Shown piece after piece: positions 1-11,823 of a stretch of 64,000 bases of DNA; within the stretch, counting starts at the first letter, position 1, and the number at the start of each line of letters is the position of its first letter. The notes under the pieces were generated by a model. It saw only the letters and a program-made list of their open reading frames with translations. It did not search any database and was not told the DNA's origin. Source of the stretch: Atriophallophorus winterbourni. Lineage: Eukaryota > Platyhelminthes > Trematoda > Plagiorchiida > Microphallidae. Both the position numbers and the translations under genes were made by a program. The DNA is taken from contig JACCGJ010023935.1 of assembly GCA_013407085.1 (NCBI GenBank), forward strand, positions 1-64,000. The letters run 5' to 3'.

Positions 1-59
1 GTAGTGGAAAATAATTGTGACCGATCGTGGCATCATATTCATGAAAAAGAAAGTTCCTA

Positions 60-215
60 ATGAATTGATTAGAGCAGTTTATTAGTAATGCTTCGCTTTT
101 GTCACAGAAGTTTTGTCAGACCATTGATGACAGTACGAACAGAGGTCAGGTTTAAATTTCATTCACCTGACCAATCATACACTGGCTACGTACTTCTCAG
201 GTAATGGTGGACGCT
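60..215 (-). mobile_element. Decayed Penelope-like element (family 2) terminus
   Basis: This block aligns by eye with the ribozyme-bearing ends of the family-2 Penelope-like copies at 13.1 and 58.1 kb. All three share an AATCGGTTAGAG-like stretch, a decayed GTAACGTTTCGC segment, GAAGTTTTGTCAGACCA, and then CAGTACGAACAG. On the minus strand the hammerhead core reads CTGACAAA instead of CTGACGAA and the GAAAC box is lost, so the ribozyme should be inactive. No coding part of the element is recognisable next to it. Confidence 0.55.
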
Positions 216-979
216 AAAATGTGTAAAATGCCCGGCAAAATTAACCAAAAATATTCGGAGTGCAACAAATTATATGGCTTACGTTTAGGAAGCATCGGAG
301 GAAATAAGTAGAATCTTGTATAACGCAAGTATACAAGTCATGTGTAAAATAGGTACACCGCTCCGATCCTTATTAACGCATCTAAAGGATGAGATACCTT
401 CAGCCTGCACTACGAATTGCGTATATAAATCAACTGCAAGTGTATATATCGAGCTTACATAAAGAAAACTCAGTACAAATAGTGAATCGGTAAGCAGCCA
501 AGTAATTCCACTGAATAGTAGTAATCAACGATCAGAGATTCAGCCCAAGCTGAACACCTGCTGGACACTGGCCATACTGTTAATCTTGTAAACGTAGACG
601 TGATCTGGTGGAGGGTAAATCCATATACGGAAAGACTTCACGCTGAGGTCGTTGTGATAACAAAAATAAGTAAGAGTGCAGATTGGGCTGATAATTCCAC
701 AATATGTCTTCCGATTATGCAGCGGATAAAACATTAACATGTGTGATCCTTATTACGTACACGGACTACGCAACCGAGAAAATCTATCAGCGGATGCCAT
801 TCACACCTCCAACGACCAAAGCAATTAAGGGATTATAGAGCATTTAAGGGTGTTGGTACGTCAATAGATTTCAATCTCGCCTGTGTATCTTGGCAAGCTG
901 AGCGACCAACATGGTATGTGCAGTTTTTAACCAGCTTATGATCGGTCAGGGGGATACAATTTAAGCCTGACCTCTGTTC
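137..979. repeat. Inverted repeat arms 137-188 and 931-979
   Basis: The segment at 137-188 reappears in reverse complement at 931-979 with few differences; both contain GAACAGAGGTCAGG and a CCTGACC motif. The left arm belongs to a Penelope-like terminus, so the right arm is probably a second terminus in opposite orientation. The roughly 740 bp between them hold no recognisable gene. Confidence 0.5.
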
Positions 980-1785
980 TAACCCATTTCCTTCGACGGA
1001 TGAAGCTATAAAGCACAACCAGTTCAACAGTAGCCAGTGGTATTGATGTAGATTAATTGAAAGCATATAAGACTTCAAAAGTTAGTGGTAATAGTAACAT
1101 AGCGCATAAGTATTGATATGTTTTCATCGAGCTTTGAAGTAAAACCCGTAACAGATTCCGATCGTATGAATTCTCCTAGGAGAAGTTTCAAAGTGAAACA
1201 GATTTTAACCGAGAAAATCTATAAGGCCGGGTATCCAATCAAGATATTTATATATCCAATTGACATTGAATGTTTACATGTTCAAATAAGACCCATAAAT
1301 TTACAAAGTGATTCAGATGATGATCATTTACAGTATGAAGAATTTTGAAGGTCACTGTTGTAATACCGTGCAGTTTGAGTTGAAGAGCAAATTCTTGAAA
1401 GATGCCACCATCTCCATGGACGATGACAGTCACTTCAATTAATAAACTCAAATTACGGTGATATCGGTAAAACCTGGTTCACAGAACATCGCTAGGGTTT
1501 GGAGCAAGTTAGTAAAAACTTTCTAATAATCGGTAGTATCTTGAGCAGAATGAGTCAATCTTTTGGAGGTATACAGGGAGATTATGCTGGTTTTACACTT
1601 GATATCTTATTTTTACTTTTATAGAAAAGCTTAGAATTCAATTCTATTTTCGTGAGCAATCGCCATTGATAATGCTTCCTATTTTTTATAACAAGTGACG
1701 GGAGTATTTTGTGACTTACAAAATCGCTTTTAAATAGCTTTCGCGGCAAGTTACTTATAAACATGCAATTACCATAAAAGAAAAC
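216..1785. other. AT-rich sequence, no recognisable gene
   Basis: Apart from the inverted-repeat arm at 931-979, I see only short chance open frames. No family motifs are visible on either strand. If the cadherin gene continues leftward, this lies in one of its introns. Confidence 0.4.
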
Positions 1786-1789
1786 AAGT

Positions 1790-2125
1790 TGCGCTAGTCT
1801 GCCACTGTTAGATAAGATTGGTACGACCAACCTTTTGGTCACAACTTGTCTTTCATTCTTCTACTCTTTCAAGCGTATCAGGATCTTGATCCCACTGTCC
1901 CTGGCTAACGAGTGTGAAACCGCTCATCGTGTGTGTGTATTGGAAATGCATGTAAATGAACAAATTTTGTTCATGAGTCTGGGTTTGAAACATAAACGAA
2001 GTTGTACTTGGAAACCACTTTCCAAAAGAGTTCGTAGAACGAACTAAGATGTTCGAATACAAAATCACATAATGATTTCCAGTCAAGCGCTCAAGATACA
2101 TTGTTGCTGGACTACTTTGGTCAAT
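1790..2125 (+). mobile_element. Chimeric hammerhead repeat (retrozyme-like), degenerate
   Basis: The left part matches subfamily-1 units (GCCACTGTTAGATAAG, GGTACGACCAACC). A plus-strand ribozyme region follows near 1905-1950, in which CTGATGA has become CTAACGA and stem II is deleted. The right part (about 2030-2110) matches subfamily 2 in the opposite orientation (GTTCG, AATCACA, GTCAAGCGCTCAAG). It is therefore a junction of two related repeats. The ribozyme is not expected to cleave. Confidence 0.6.
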
Positions 2126-2194
2126 GTCGATCATGAATGAACATCACAAGCGCAAGATTGTTTCAGCATTTAGAATGACTAAACATCTCGATTG

Positions 2195-2470
2195 CTAAGT
2201 GACAATCTCTTCCGCAACGCACACGGCGAAGAGCCGTAATCGGTCGATCGGCGTCTGTTGCACGCCGGTGGAGTGATCTGCGTTCTGTAGCCAAGAGCTG
2301 TATCTGCTCTCCCCTAGGTTAGTCATGAGTAAGTGGTCAAGAGCAAGTTCTTTCCAACTCAAAGGGTCAATGTCGAGATCTTTCATATATCTTTGAACCG
2401 CAAGTGTGGTCAACCCAGAGATCGACTTCCTGATTTCAACTCACCAGAGAGTAGATCTTTTAGTCAAGAC
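2195..2470 (-). pseudogene. RTE-like LINE C-terminal fragment
   Basis: Minus-strand translation gives pieces such as LLSGELKSGSRSLG, HLRFKD and DIDPLSWKELALDH. These match the conserved C-terminal segment of the RTE-like elements seen elsewhere in this window (GRPHLRYKDVCKR...DP.SWE.LA.DRS). The fragment has frameshifts and stops and ends before the zinc finger. It is a dead 3' fragment. Confidence 0.65.
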
Positions 2471-2534
2471 GTACTTCTCAAGACAGGTAAAATGACTGAT
2501 ATATTGTGGAGCCCACAATAAGTTGGTTATTCCT

Positions 2535-2620
2535 GGGTCTTCTGTGCTTGATCGAGAATCACTCTTTGATTTTGAACTAGAGCATCGTGGTTCGTTGTAC
2601 TAATTGTATCGGACATCGGC
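2535..2620 (+). mobile_element. Subfamily-2 hammerhead repeat fragment
   Basis: The block contains CTTGATCGAGAATCACT and CATCGTGGTTCGTTGTAC, the two conserved boxes of the subfamily-2 repeat found complete at 61.3-61.6 kb. It carries no ribozyme core. Confidence 0.5.
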
Positions 2621-3855
2621 TTCCAAATGTACTTTATTTACTACATTTACACTGTTTATACACTCACTGTACATAATCTTTGCTGTCCTCACGTGATGAC
2701 AAATAACGGCCAGAATTTGATTTTAGATTGTAAGTGCGATGAATGTGAACACCATTATTACATATAATTCATATATATAATCATGCGTACATGCAAACAT
2801 ATGCAATCTTACCTTAATATATATGTTTACCTGGATAAATACCTACACGCATGCAAATGTGATATAGTATTCATAATACACAAAATATCACGCCTATTAC
2901 TATGATACCCAAGATACTATAATTTAAATGTTTCACTCGCAGAGCGATATCGTGCTAGGATGCTTGAGATATTCTGTTGGTAAATGTCTTTAATGTTTTG
3001 TACAAGTTTATGACGATATAAACGTTTAAATATATTTTTCCAATTTATACACAATTGAACATTAAAATACCGATCGCCTAATATTAGGGTGTGCATCTCA
3101 CCTTGTTATCATTAATACTTACATATAAACAATTACGCAAAAAACGGACACACCAACGTTGAGCTTATCGACATGTGTTTACCGAAACACGCCTCTTAAC
3201 ACCTCTTAAATTCGTGAGTATATAATTATGACCCTGGCATCAAGCGTATTACCATGCAGTCGCGTTTTGATATTATCAGATTTCCCGGATATAGACAGAT
3301 TGCGTTAGCGTTTTTATCGATTACAAACCGTTTCCGTTGTCATTCCATCCGAAGGAGTCACACCTGTTTCAAATGAGCAGAAACTGTGCGAACATGCTTA
3401 AAATCGACTTGATTGAAAGTAGCGGATTTTATTCCGGTGGGAAGAGTAATCAAACGTTTTCAATGCTTTTATTCCGAAACATTTTTCTTGCATCGCAGTG
3501 GATGCTTATTTGATAAAATACAAAAGATAAGGTTTTCATCACAATTGTATGCGTGGTGGTTCACACTGGTGGAGGAAGCTTAATTAATCTTTTCAACCAA
3601 ATAGGTTCATCTTTGTGACCCAACCCTTTCTTATGTTGCTTGAATTCCATTTTCAGGCATGTCCGCATTCAGGATCTTTACATTAACGTTGGAAGGATAA
3701 TTTCATTTAACTAAATTTCAATCAGTGAATATACCATTTACTCCTTCTTGATTGCTTCACTGAGCCACACTGGGTCGATGCTTATTTCCATTTATTTAGC
3801 ACAACGTTCCACATGAGATGTGAGTTTACTCATATGGTGCGAGACTGTTCTAGTT
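2621..3855. other. AT-rich sequence, nothing recognised
   Basis: No coding motif, RNA gene or repeat seen in the other families is visible here. It contains only simple AT-rich runs near 2750-2830. Confidence 0.4.
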
Positions 3856-3859
3856 TTGG

Positions 3860-4310
3860 CGCAAATGAGCTTAAATGAAAAATCCATCACACACCACACC
3901 CAACCAAATGTTTATTTCCGAATGAAATCATCAGTTAGAGACAGTACGACCAAGATCTGCGTGCCTCAGTGGGTGTGTTTAAAGGAAATGCATGAAAATA
4001 AGGAATGTGTCTCATATCCAAGAGTGTAACCCCAATCACGTGTGTGAGCACAAGTCATTGAACAAATTTATCCAACAGTTGTTTGCAAATAGAACTAGTT
4101 TGACCGTCCTTCACCGTTTCAAGCTATGTGGATTCCAAGCGTATTGCCATTACCTGATGAGTTCAAAAAGCACGGAAGCTCTCGTGGGGTTAGTGTGATG
4201 GAAATGGAAATGAGTATTTTTGTCCATGATCACGGTTTAATCCCCATTTAAATGTGTTTTGGCACGTGTGATGAACAGTAGCTTGCGAGCTCAGCTTGTT
4301 ATCGCACCCA
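3860..4310 (+). mobile_element. Degenerate hammerhead repeat, subfamily 1
   Basis: Decayed copy in the plus orientation. The ribozyme region at about 4150-4190 keeps CCTGATGAG and the stem I strand CGTGGGG. However, stem II is GTTC/GCAC and the catalytic GAAA is GGAA, so activity is unlikely. The flanking part has the conserved CATGATCACGGTTTAA block. An older partial unit precedes it. Confidence 0.6.
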
Positions 4311-4950
4311 TTTTACAATGGATATCTTTGGGTTCTGACTAAAACGCGTTTCCCGCAACGAGCGACCAAGTGAGATTCAATCCAAGACCAGTCAAATTTT
4401 CTTCCAATGTCAAATCCGCTGTTTCACTGGCAAAATTGCAACTCGCACATAAATGAATTTTTCATGCGTATGCCTTCCGAAATATTCTATGCTCTCTCTC
4501 TTCTTAACTGAACAGACTTGGGAAGATTGAAATCAGCGAATTGATTAATCACTGCCAATCCCTGTAGGTATGTGATCTCAAACTCAATTATAAATTCGTC
4601 AATAATAGTTCAGTACAGTTTTGGTGATATACATTTTTTAAAACGGATTTGCAACTGTCGTGTGGGTCTGCTTTTATACTTGAAATATTCAATCGTTTTT
4701 TACGCTACATTGCTGCTAGTACGGAAGAAAATTCAAAAAGGCAGTAACGTATCGATATACGAAAGGAACGTTTCATCATCTAAGTGGGAGGGGATGTGAA
4801 CAACACCATAATTTGAAATTTTTGTCTACTTCTGAGAAAGAAATGCATTTATACCAAGACAATTAACCAACTTCAATCTACTTCATGGTGTATACCATAT
4901 TGAGGTATACTATTGCTCGATTTTTCAACCCTTAAGAATCAAAACCTAAT
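4311..4950. other. AT-rich sequence, nothing recognised
   Basis: The open frame at 4572-4799 encodes no motif that I recognise and is treated as a chance frame. Confidence 0.35.
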
Positions 4951-4954
4951 TCCT

Positions 4955-5105
4955 TGAATAAACATACTCATCGGTATGCATTTCCGTCACACACCCCATG
5001 ACCGGTTTCGTGCTGTATACACACATCAGTTTGGGGTGACTTGAGCGCTTCGCTTATAATAAAATGTTGTTTCTGTATAAGAAACACTGTGGTTCGTTGT
5101 ACTAC
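4955..5105 (-). mobile_element. Hammerhead repeat fragment, subfamily 1
   Basis: The ribozyme lies on the minus strand at about 4993-5033. It has GCACGAAACCGGTCATGGGG and CTGATGT instead of CTGATGA, so the essential A after G is replaced. Just downstream (5085-5105) is a GTGGTTCGTTGTAC box typical of subfamily 2, so the copy is chimeric or two fragments abut. Confidence 0.55.
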
Positions 5106-5744
5106 CTCAATATATCAGTAGCTGTAAAGTCAAACTAAAAATCAAATCAGTTAAAGTAAAACGTGAACTAAAGTCTTTGTTCTATATAAAAGTAAATATT
5201 GTATTACAGAACGCAGAGTACCTCACACAAACGGAATTTATTGAGCACTCAATGAACCTATTCAACTATCCAAAGCGGGAATAGACTATGCTTATGGAGC
5301 ATTGAGATTCTACCGATCCCACGTACAATAAATGAATATCAAGCGCGTTTTATGACATGCCGTTTAGCACAGAACATTGTGTTACTGAATATTGCAAATA
5401 CAGAAGCTTTTGCTTCACGAGAATGCACGCTAAATGTTTGAAAATGATTCCGCAACGTCTAACACGTCCGTGATATAATTGAGATAAAAATTGTTGCCAG
5501 GATGTTCTAAATTTTTATTAAATTATCATAGCTCACTTCGCTAATCCTCGAATTTATTTTCAACCAAAATCACGCCTTTCAATAATTCGATTTCCGCAAA
5601 TGCTTTGACAATTTTATGGCGTAACTGACGCGTTTATTGTAATTAACACTTCAATAAACCCGGACAAACACATCACATGATTGACGTTCTCAATTCGAAT
5701 CTAAAAAATATTAAATAACAAAATAATGTTTACGCATGATTTAC

Positions 5745-6087
5745 CCGTCTCCGGTTTGATTCGGTATTCGATCTCAGCCCCATTATGTTGCGCTACTATC
5801 CGGAACAAACTTTCTCCGGCTTTCAGTGGATGTCGCGTGGAAAGACACACGCCATGTAAATGATCCACACGGACAACGCGAGGTGTGACCTTGTGACCTT
5901 GTGACCTTGAACAGAACGGATCGAGGTTGGGACTTAACAAAAGGACCCTATCGAATCGTATCACATCCACTGTGGAATGTGTACTGAATGCCAGATGTAG
6001 GGTTCGTTCTGATCGGAGTGGAGGATTTCCGTGGTCTTTGCACTGCAAGCGTACCAATAGGTTTTGAAACTGATCCAATGGGATTCG
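5745..6087 (-). CDS. Cadherin/protocadherin gene, exon 3 (partial gene)
   Basis: This internal exon encodes about 114 residues of a cadherin-type adhesion receptor. The acceptor is TTACATACAG at 6088-6097 and the donor is GACG followed by GTAAAT at 5745/5744. Residues about 10-35 (LLVRLQCKDHGNPPL) form the typical end of an extracellular cadherin (EC) repeat. Residues about 89-110 (AGESLFRIV, NGAEIEYRI) start the next repeat. A canonical D.NDN linker is not visible in between. The exon starts in phase 0, matching the end of exon 2, and ends in phase 1. The rest of the gene, with its membrane segment and cytoplasmic tail, must lie beyond the left edge. An 8-bp unit occurs three times inside it (5885-5908). 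Cadherin identity is fairly sure. Direct joining to exon 2 is inferred from phase and repeat alignment. Confidence 0.75.
5885..5908. repeat. Three tandem GTGACCTT units inside cadherin exon 3
   Basis: Three perfect 8-bp units. Because 8 is not a multiple of 3, each unit is read in a different frame on the minus strand. One unit gained or lost would shift the cadherin frame. Confidence 0.9.
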
Positions 6088-6105
6088 CTGTATGTAAGAT
6101 TTGAT

Positions 6106-6141
6106 AATAAATAAATAAATAATAAATAATAATAATAATTA
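6106..6141. repeat. Simple AAT/AAAT microsatellite
   Basis: Mixed AATA and AAT units just upstream (minus-strand sense) of the exon 3 acceptor. A short TA run follows at 6268-6283. Confidence 0.8.
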
Positions 6142-6475
6142 AATCACTGTAAATAAATTTTGCTGATTTAGCTGAAGATATTCAGACGGTTATGAATGTG
6201 GTCATTTGGTACATTTGAGAAGGGCTTCAATGATTTTGAATTAATTTATGAACTGTAAAATCGTAGCGTATATATATATATATTTCTGCTATAAACTGTA
6301 ATACAAAATGTGTGGCGTTTTAGTGAATCAAGACAGATCCATTCTAACTAATTCATAAAAAGATAACAATAGCAACAATAGATTCGGACAATATCACGAA
6401 AATGTCGTTTAAATGTTTCGCTCGATTTTTCGATTATTACAACCATGTTTATTGAGAAAAACGTGAGCTGATAAC

Positions 6476-6821
6476 AAACAAGGAGCGCTTGTATGCCATT
6501 GTTGGATAAGGCTGGTACGACTAACCTGTTCAATTACATGTGTCCAAACACATGTTTAATGGGGTTAAACCCATAACCATGAAACAAAATATTCATTTGC
6601 ATGCTTTTTCGTCACAAAACACCCCACGACCGGTTTCGTGCTGTTTGCACTCGTCAGGTAGGGACAGTAAGATCAGGATCCGCATGCACTTGAAACAGTG
6701 GAGGAATGGTAAACAAGGAGCGCTTGTATGCCACTGTTGGATTAGGCTGGTACGACCAACCTGATCAATTACATGTGTCCAAACAAATGTTTAATGGGGT
6801 TAAACCCATAACCATGAAAGA
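6476..6821 (-). mobile_element. Retrozyme-like insertion, 1.5 tandem units with TSD
   Basis: A 346-bp insertion made of one complete 235-bp unit (6476-6710) and the first 111 bp of a second (6711-6821), in direct orientation and nearly identical. It is bounded by the 12-bp direct repeat TGAGCTGATAAC at 6464-6475 and 6822-6833, read here as the target-site duplication. The unit has no protein-coding capacity. It contains a type I hammerhead on the minus strand. Size, tandem arrangement and TSD length fit metazoan retrozymes, which are non-autonomous and thought to move through self-cleaved circular RNA. The copy sits inside the long cadherin intron. Confidence 0.82.
6622..6663 (-). ncRNA. Type I hammerhead ribozyme, intact by sequence
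   Basis: Minus-strand order: stem I strand CCCTAC, core CTGACGA (position 7 is variable in this family), stem II GTGC/GCAC closing AAACA, core GAAA, stem III ACCGGT, cleavage after C, stem I strand GTGGGG. Stem I gives six pairs including one G-U. The predicted cut lies between 6628 and 6627. Stem III is self-complementary and too tight to close in cis, so cleavage may need a dimer, as known for short-stem-III hammerheads. No catalytic base is missing. Confidence 0.88.
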
Positions 6822-6834
6822 TGAGCTGATAACA

Positions 6835-9320
6835 TTTTTTGGTTAATAACCTTGGTTACGGGGAAGATTCCGGTAAGTTTAGCTTATCGCGCTGGAGTTG
6901 TGTTCGTGAGGAACTACTGATAGCCAATGTTGAAGTTGTGTCTGACCCAGAATGATTATTGAAGCAGCTTGACAAGGATTGTAAAAGTTCTCACAGAAAC
7001 ACGACAAAAAATAGTTCGAGAACTAAGCGATAAACAATTGCAAAGTCTTTTGAGATTTGAATTGACGGTCGCTGACATGGTTTTTGGTCTGGTGCAAAAT
7101 TTTGTATAGGGTACACTATGGATTATGTCACTGAACCTAGACTTCCGTGCTAATCAGCGCCAAGCTAATATCCCTACGGCTCGTTCAAGCCGCAGAGAGT
7201 TTATTCAGATTCCGGTAGTGTCGTATGCAGGGAAAAACAGTTCTAGTTTATAGAATTGTGTATTGAAAACCTTGTTAACCGTAAGTAAGCAGCAGCGACA
7301 TCTATAATCTATGTACCATCTGAATCGTGTTTATATTATCCCTCAGAATCAACGACCTAACAACTCTTGGACAGGTTTCTGATGGCTTAACAAAAATACA
7401 TTACCAAACGATATTTCGAATTTCAATTGGATGGCCTTCTCTTAAAAAAACTTCAAGTCAATTACACAAAATTATTGAAATATATTCCGACCAACAAGTC
7501 TACGGTTCTAGGCGCGTTATTTCGCAAGATAGTCTGCCATTTAACTTTCACGTAATCGTTGGTGTACGACAACAATCTAAAGTTGCTTGAATGCATGCTT
7601 GCTTCGAGGCGTAATCTTTTATAGGTTTTCAGGTCTTGCTGTGAGAAATCCTATTTTTAGCTTACTTGAATGAGCACGCCGAATTAAGCAGAGAAGAAGT
7701 GGGCCCATATGGTTTGTTCGCTGATAAAGAAGATAGTTAGTCGGTTAAATTCAATAAAGAAGGTTTTTCTTTCTAAGAAACAACTTAAAAGGTTGCAACC
7801 AAGCCGCAATTGAACTTCCAAATGTTTAATATTTACATGTTTCCAGTTGGCTAGTTGCTGACATTGGAAATGACAAATAATAAACTGCGGTTCTTGGTTA
7901 TCTTAGATTAAGAATAGTATATAATGTTGATCTGTTGTACCCTTGTGCATGGAATTCTATGTCAGCCCAATGTTTTCTATGTTCAACGAAATATAAATCT
8001 GTCATACACGGACTAACTTAGAAGATCAAAATGTCAAAGCCCGAATACTATCCTTCAACGTATTGAATATCCACACAGATTTTATCTAGCAGCAAGGTAC
8101 AATCTCACTTTTAGTTGTTGGGGATCCTATAGATTCTTCTTCTTATTGCGTCAGAGCTTTCTTATTGATTTGCTCCGAGAATGTAGTATAATTAAAAGGT
8201 CGAAATATATTTGAATTCATTATACAGAAACTGAGTCTATACAAGGACAAATTTGAGCATGTTTAGCCGTGTGCTCTACATGCTGTAGCTAATTCTGATA
8301 TAAAACAAGAATCTTTGTTCTCATGACTAACCAAATAACAGTTTTCGTAATAATATTGATTGCATATGTGAGACGTATTCTATCAGAAAACTAAAACTAT
8401 AGTAAATTCAAATTTTTTGATTCCTAAATTTCCCGATCGTAAAGTCTCCCACCTAATCTCCAATAATTTCCTTGAACTAATATTTTGGAAACATTCTTAC
8501 GACGTTATTGGTACACACACTAATATAAAAACATTGCTTTTAGATTCAATGTATATATTACAGTTTCAGAATCACCATGTTACCCCACTCAACACACCGT
8601 GATTCGATTGTGCGATTGCGTCATGTGATTATAATCGATTATCATAGTCTGCAATCTAATTGGTCGAATGGAGGTTGATGCATCTTTTGACGTACGGATT
8701 GACAGCTCCCTCGTTTTAGATGGAACATTGGCTAGTAATTTTTCTCCAGTTTGCTGAGCATGTACTATATTTGACTAAAATATTTTTTGATGATTTCTAA
8801 AAAATAACAAGATTTAAAATTTTATGTTTGTGGGTGTATAGTTCGACTTGTTTGTTGTGTTTAACTATCGGGAAAATGTATTTATATCGAATGAAAAAGC
8901 AGTGTAAAATTATGCCAAGATCATATTTAGCAACTGAAGTACTATATTCGATGATACTAGAAATACTTTGTAGTAGTTGACTGAAGATTGTTTATCGTGA
9001 TGTTAATATCCTTACCTGGCGAAAGTAAACAACACTAAATCTGTAATAGTGAGTGAGTGCAATTAAAAAGCGCGCAGAAAGGATACTGTGTTAAAGGCGA
9101 CGACTTTAACCACATCTAAATGTGCTTTGTTTCTTGGAGTTTTCAAACCATTCTCGTTCACTAATCTTATTCAAATTCCAATCTTTGTTCACCGTATAAG
9201 CAATGTTTCAAAGCAGGCGAATTTTCTATCTGGTCATTGTGAAACTCAAGAAGCCGGTGGTGCTGTGCGTATGATAGAAAAGATTACAAACGCATTTCTT
9301 CTTATCCTAAATACATATAT
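6835..9320. other. Intronic sequence, nothing recognised
   Basis: This is part of the inferred cadherin intron. The open frames at 7327-7590, 8417-8602 and 9088-9348 show no family motif and no codon pattern I can support as a gene. Confidence 0.4.
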
Positions 9321-9326
9321 GTGCAC

Positions 9327-10415
9327 ATTCAATTCAATTCAATTTTAATGGTTTAAAAAGCACATAGCTTTACAAAAACCACAGAAAAATATGGAAATTT
9401 ACAAATAACATATCTCAGTAAAAACGGGATTTGTTTGCTTACTGAACAGTTCGGGAATCAGGTAAAAATCCAAATGATAAAAACTGTTTTCACTCAGTGG
9501 AGTGGCACATGTATGTCCATGGGGTCGAGATGATTTGATGTGTGAGTTCAAAGTTATTAGGTTGTGGAATACATAGTCTCAATGTTCGGATGGGTCGACA
9601 GGAATTCGTCTAAGCTGGATTTGAATATATCCAAGTTGGGTGCATGTGCAACATTCGAGGGTAGGGAGTTCCAAGTGAAACATACACGTACAGAATAAAA
9701 ATATCTTCGACAGTTCAGTCGCGAGTCGGGAATTAGTAATGTGTACTCATGACTCCGGCTGGTTCTTGGTGGTTGTCGTGTGAATAGTGTATTAAGGGGA
9801 TGGCTGGGGGTATGCAGTATGTTAAACATTAGGATCAGATCACATCTAAGACGTCGGTAAGGAGAGTCGAAGAGGTTGAGGTTTGCAATACGATCTTCGT
9901 ATTGTTTGTGCTTTAAGCCGCACACGAGCTTCGTGGTCCGATGATAGATTCGCTGCAAGAGATTGATGTCTTTCTTAAACCAGGGTGACCAAGCCTGAAC
10001 CGCATACTCCATGGTGGGCCTCAAGTAGGTATTAATTATTCGATGAACAGTCGGCTTCGTGAAACTCCCAAACACGCGTTTCAGCAGAAGCAGTACTTTT
10101 GACGTCTTTTCGTAGACAGCCTTAACGTTGTGTGACGGTTTCAACGTGCTGCTCACCCACACACCCAATTCCTTCTCCTTGTCAGTTATTTCAAGAGTAT
10201 GGGAACCAAGGGTGTAAGAGAACTCGAAGGGTTTTCCAACTGTCAATACCTTGCATTTTCTCACATTGAAAGGAAGTTCATTTCGAACCGACCATTCCTG
10301 TAAGACATTGAGGTCCAGCTGAAGCTGTCTGCAATCCTTAGTTGTGCGTACTTGTGTCCACAACTTGATATCATCCGAAAATAGCAGGATGATCTCATCG
10401 ACCTTATCCAATTGT
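9327..10415 (-). pseudogene. 5'-truncated CR1-like LINE (tail type ATTGA)
   Basis: The minus-strand frame 9557-10444 encodes the second half of a non-LTR reverse transcriptase. It starts just before motif C (LLFSDDIKLW, where the usual A is S) and runs through the thumb and C-terminal region (AWSPWFKKDI, IYHRTTKLV, LNCRRYFYSVRVCFTWNSLP). Downstream on the minus strand is a short 3' UTR with an AAGC-TATGT-GCTT hairpin and a tail of ATTGA repeats (9327-9345). Homology to the copy at 42.7-44.1 kb stops near 10415, so this is a 5' truncation. The frame is open, but without the palm start and endonuclease it cannot act alone. Confidence 0.85.
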
Positions 10416-10445
10416 GGTACAAATGTAAATGCATTATTTAACATT

Positions 10446-11820
10446 ATCTACAGCATCAAAGCATTCTGTTCCTGATAGTATTTCCATAGCAGATGACTGC
10501 TATCAGATACTAATCCGTCTTTGGACACTGTTCTTTGTGTAAGTTTTTCTAAAATAACGTGCCTACTTTAAAGATTCTCAGCATTTTTGAGTCGGACTGA
10601 AAACATGGGAACCATGATTTACGTTTTGCCGTGATATTCCTCAAATCTTATATGGTGCGGTCTGTGTAGCATATATGTGATACAACCTACTCGCATTACG
10701 TTGTGTAAGCAAGGAGATATTCCCACTTCTCCGTACCATGTAATTCTTTGATCTCATATGAGAGACTCCTAAAAGCTTAGATTCAATGCAAGCAGCTAAA
10801 TTCCGTAAAAAAATTCGTATTTTTTCTAAAATTTATTCCCAATCCACTTGTTCCGCGTCGGTTAAAAATCAGGAATCTCGTGGGCTTTGATGGGTCGAAA
10901 TTAGCACACCAACCGGCATCCAAAATAAAACGATTCGCCGAAATAATTTGAATGTTTTTACTCAAATAAATATTTGAGTGAGTACGAATTATCTGCGTAT
11001 GTTCTTTTCGCGTGCGCAATGTAAATGATACCCTCTCTCATGGAGAACTGCATGACCGCGTGTGTTTACTGGCTGGATTTCGGAGCCTCCTTAATGCTGA
11101 AAAGCATATTATTATTAAATTGGGAAACTTATGCGCATATATTTTAGTAATTTTAACCAATAGAATTCGCTGAATCAATCAAAACCATCACTTACTAATT
11201 GATTTCTTTTGGAGAAATTAATGAACTATCAACGAGTCACTGACCGTAAACGTTTATTAAACAAACCTAATCGAACCTAAAATAGCTGTGGAAAGGCTTC
11301 ACTCACCCAATATCCCCATTTCATTTACAAAATTAGGTTTTAATAGATTTCGCAAACTATATTTCTTTCAATTCGCCTAGATCACGTTTATAAGTGCATT
11401 TTAAGATGTTTCACATTCCGAAAACCGGCGTTATATCTTGAGTTGGGATAGAATATACAAAGTCACAGGCATCCTGCAGCTTTTTACAGAAAAATCAATA
11501 CTATCAGGTAATCCCTTTTATCCACACGCAAACAAAACCTCTGTGTTCTGTGTACACACCGAGAGCACATGAATAGCAGTATGAGTGTGAATATAACAAA
11601 ACTCATCATTACCTCACATTTTTAGTGAATAGAATAGTAGCTAAATGATCACAGTCGCAGAACCCAGATCATTAAAGGTAAATGTCTCGGAGAACTGACT
11701 TGTTGTATTTGAGTCTGTACCGTATAATATGTAATCGTAAGATGCATCTAATCTGAAAATCCGTATGGTTAGCGAAACAAACGAGAATTTAAGTCAATCA
11801 AATAAACAATTAAGTAAGAA
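10446..11820. other. Intronic sequence, nothing recognised
   Basis: Part of the inferred cadherin intron. No motif is seen in the 10783-11019 minus frame. Confidence 0.4.
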
Positions 11821-11823
11821 CTC

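Noticed and set aside
5885..5908. TGACCT half-sites in tandem, similar to a nuclear receptor response element
   Set aside because: They lie within a coding exon and are fully explained by the 8-bp tandem repeat.
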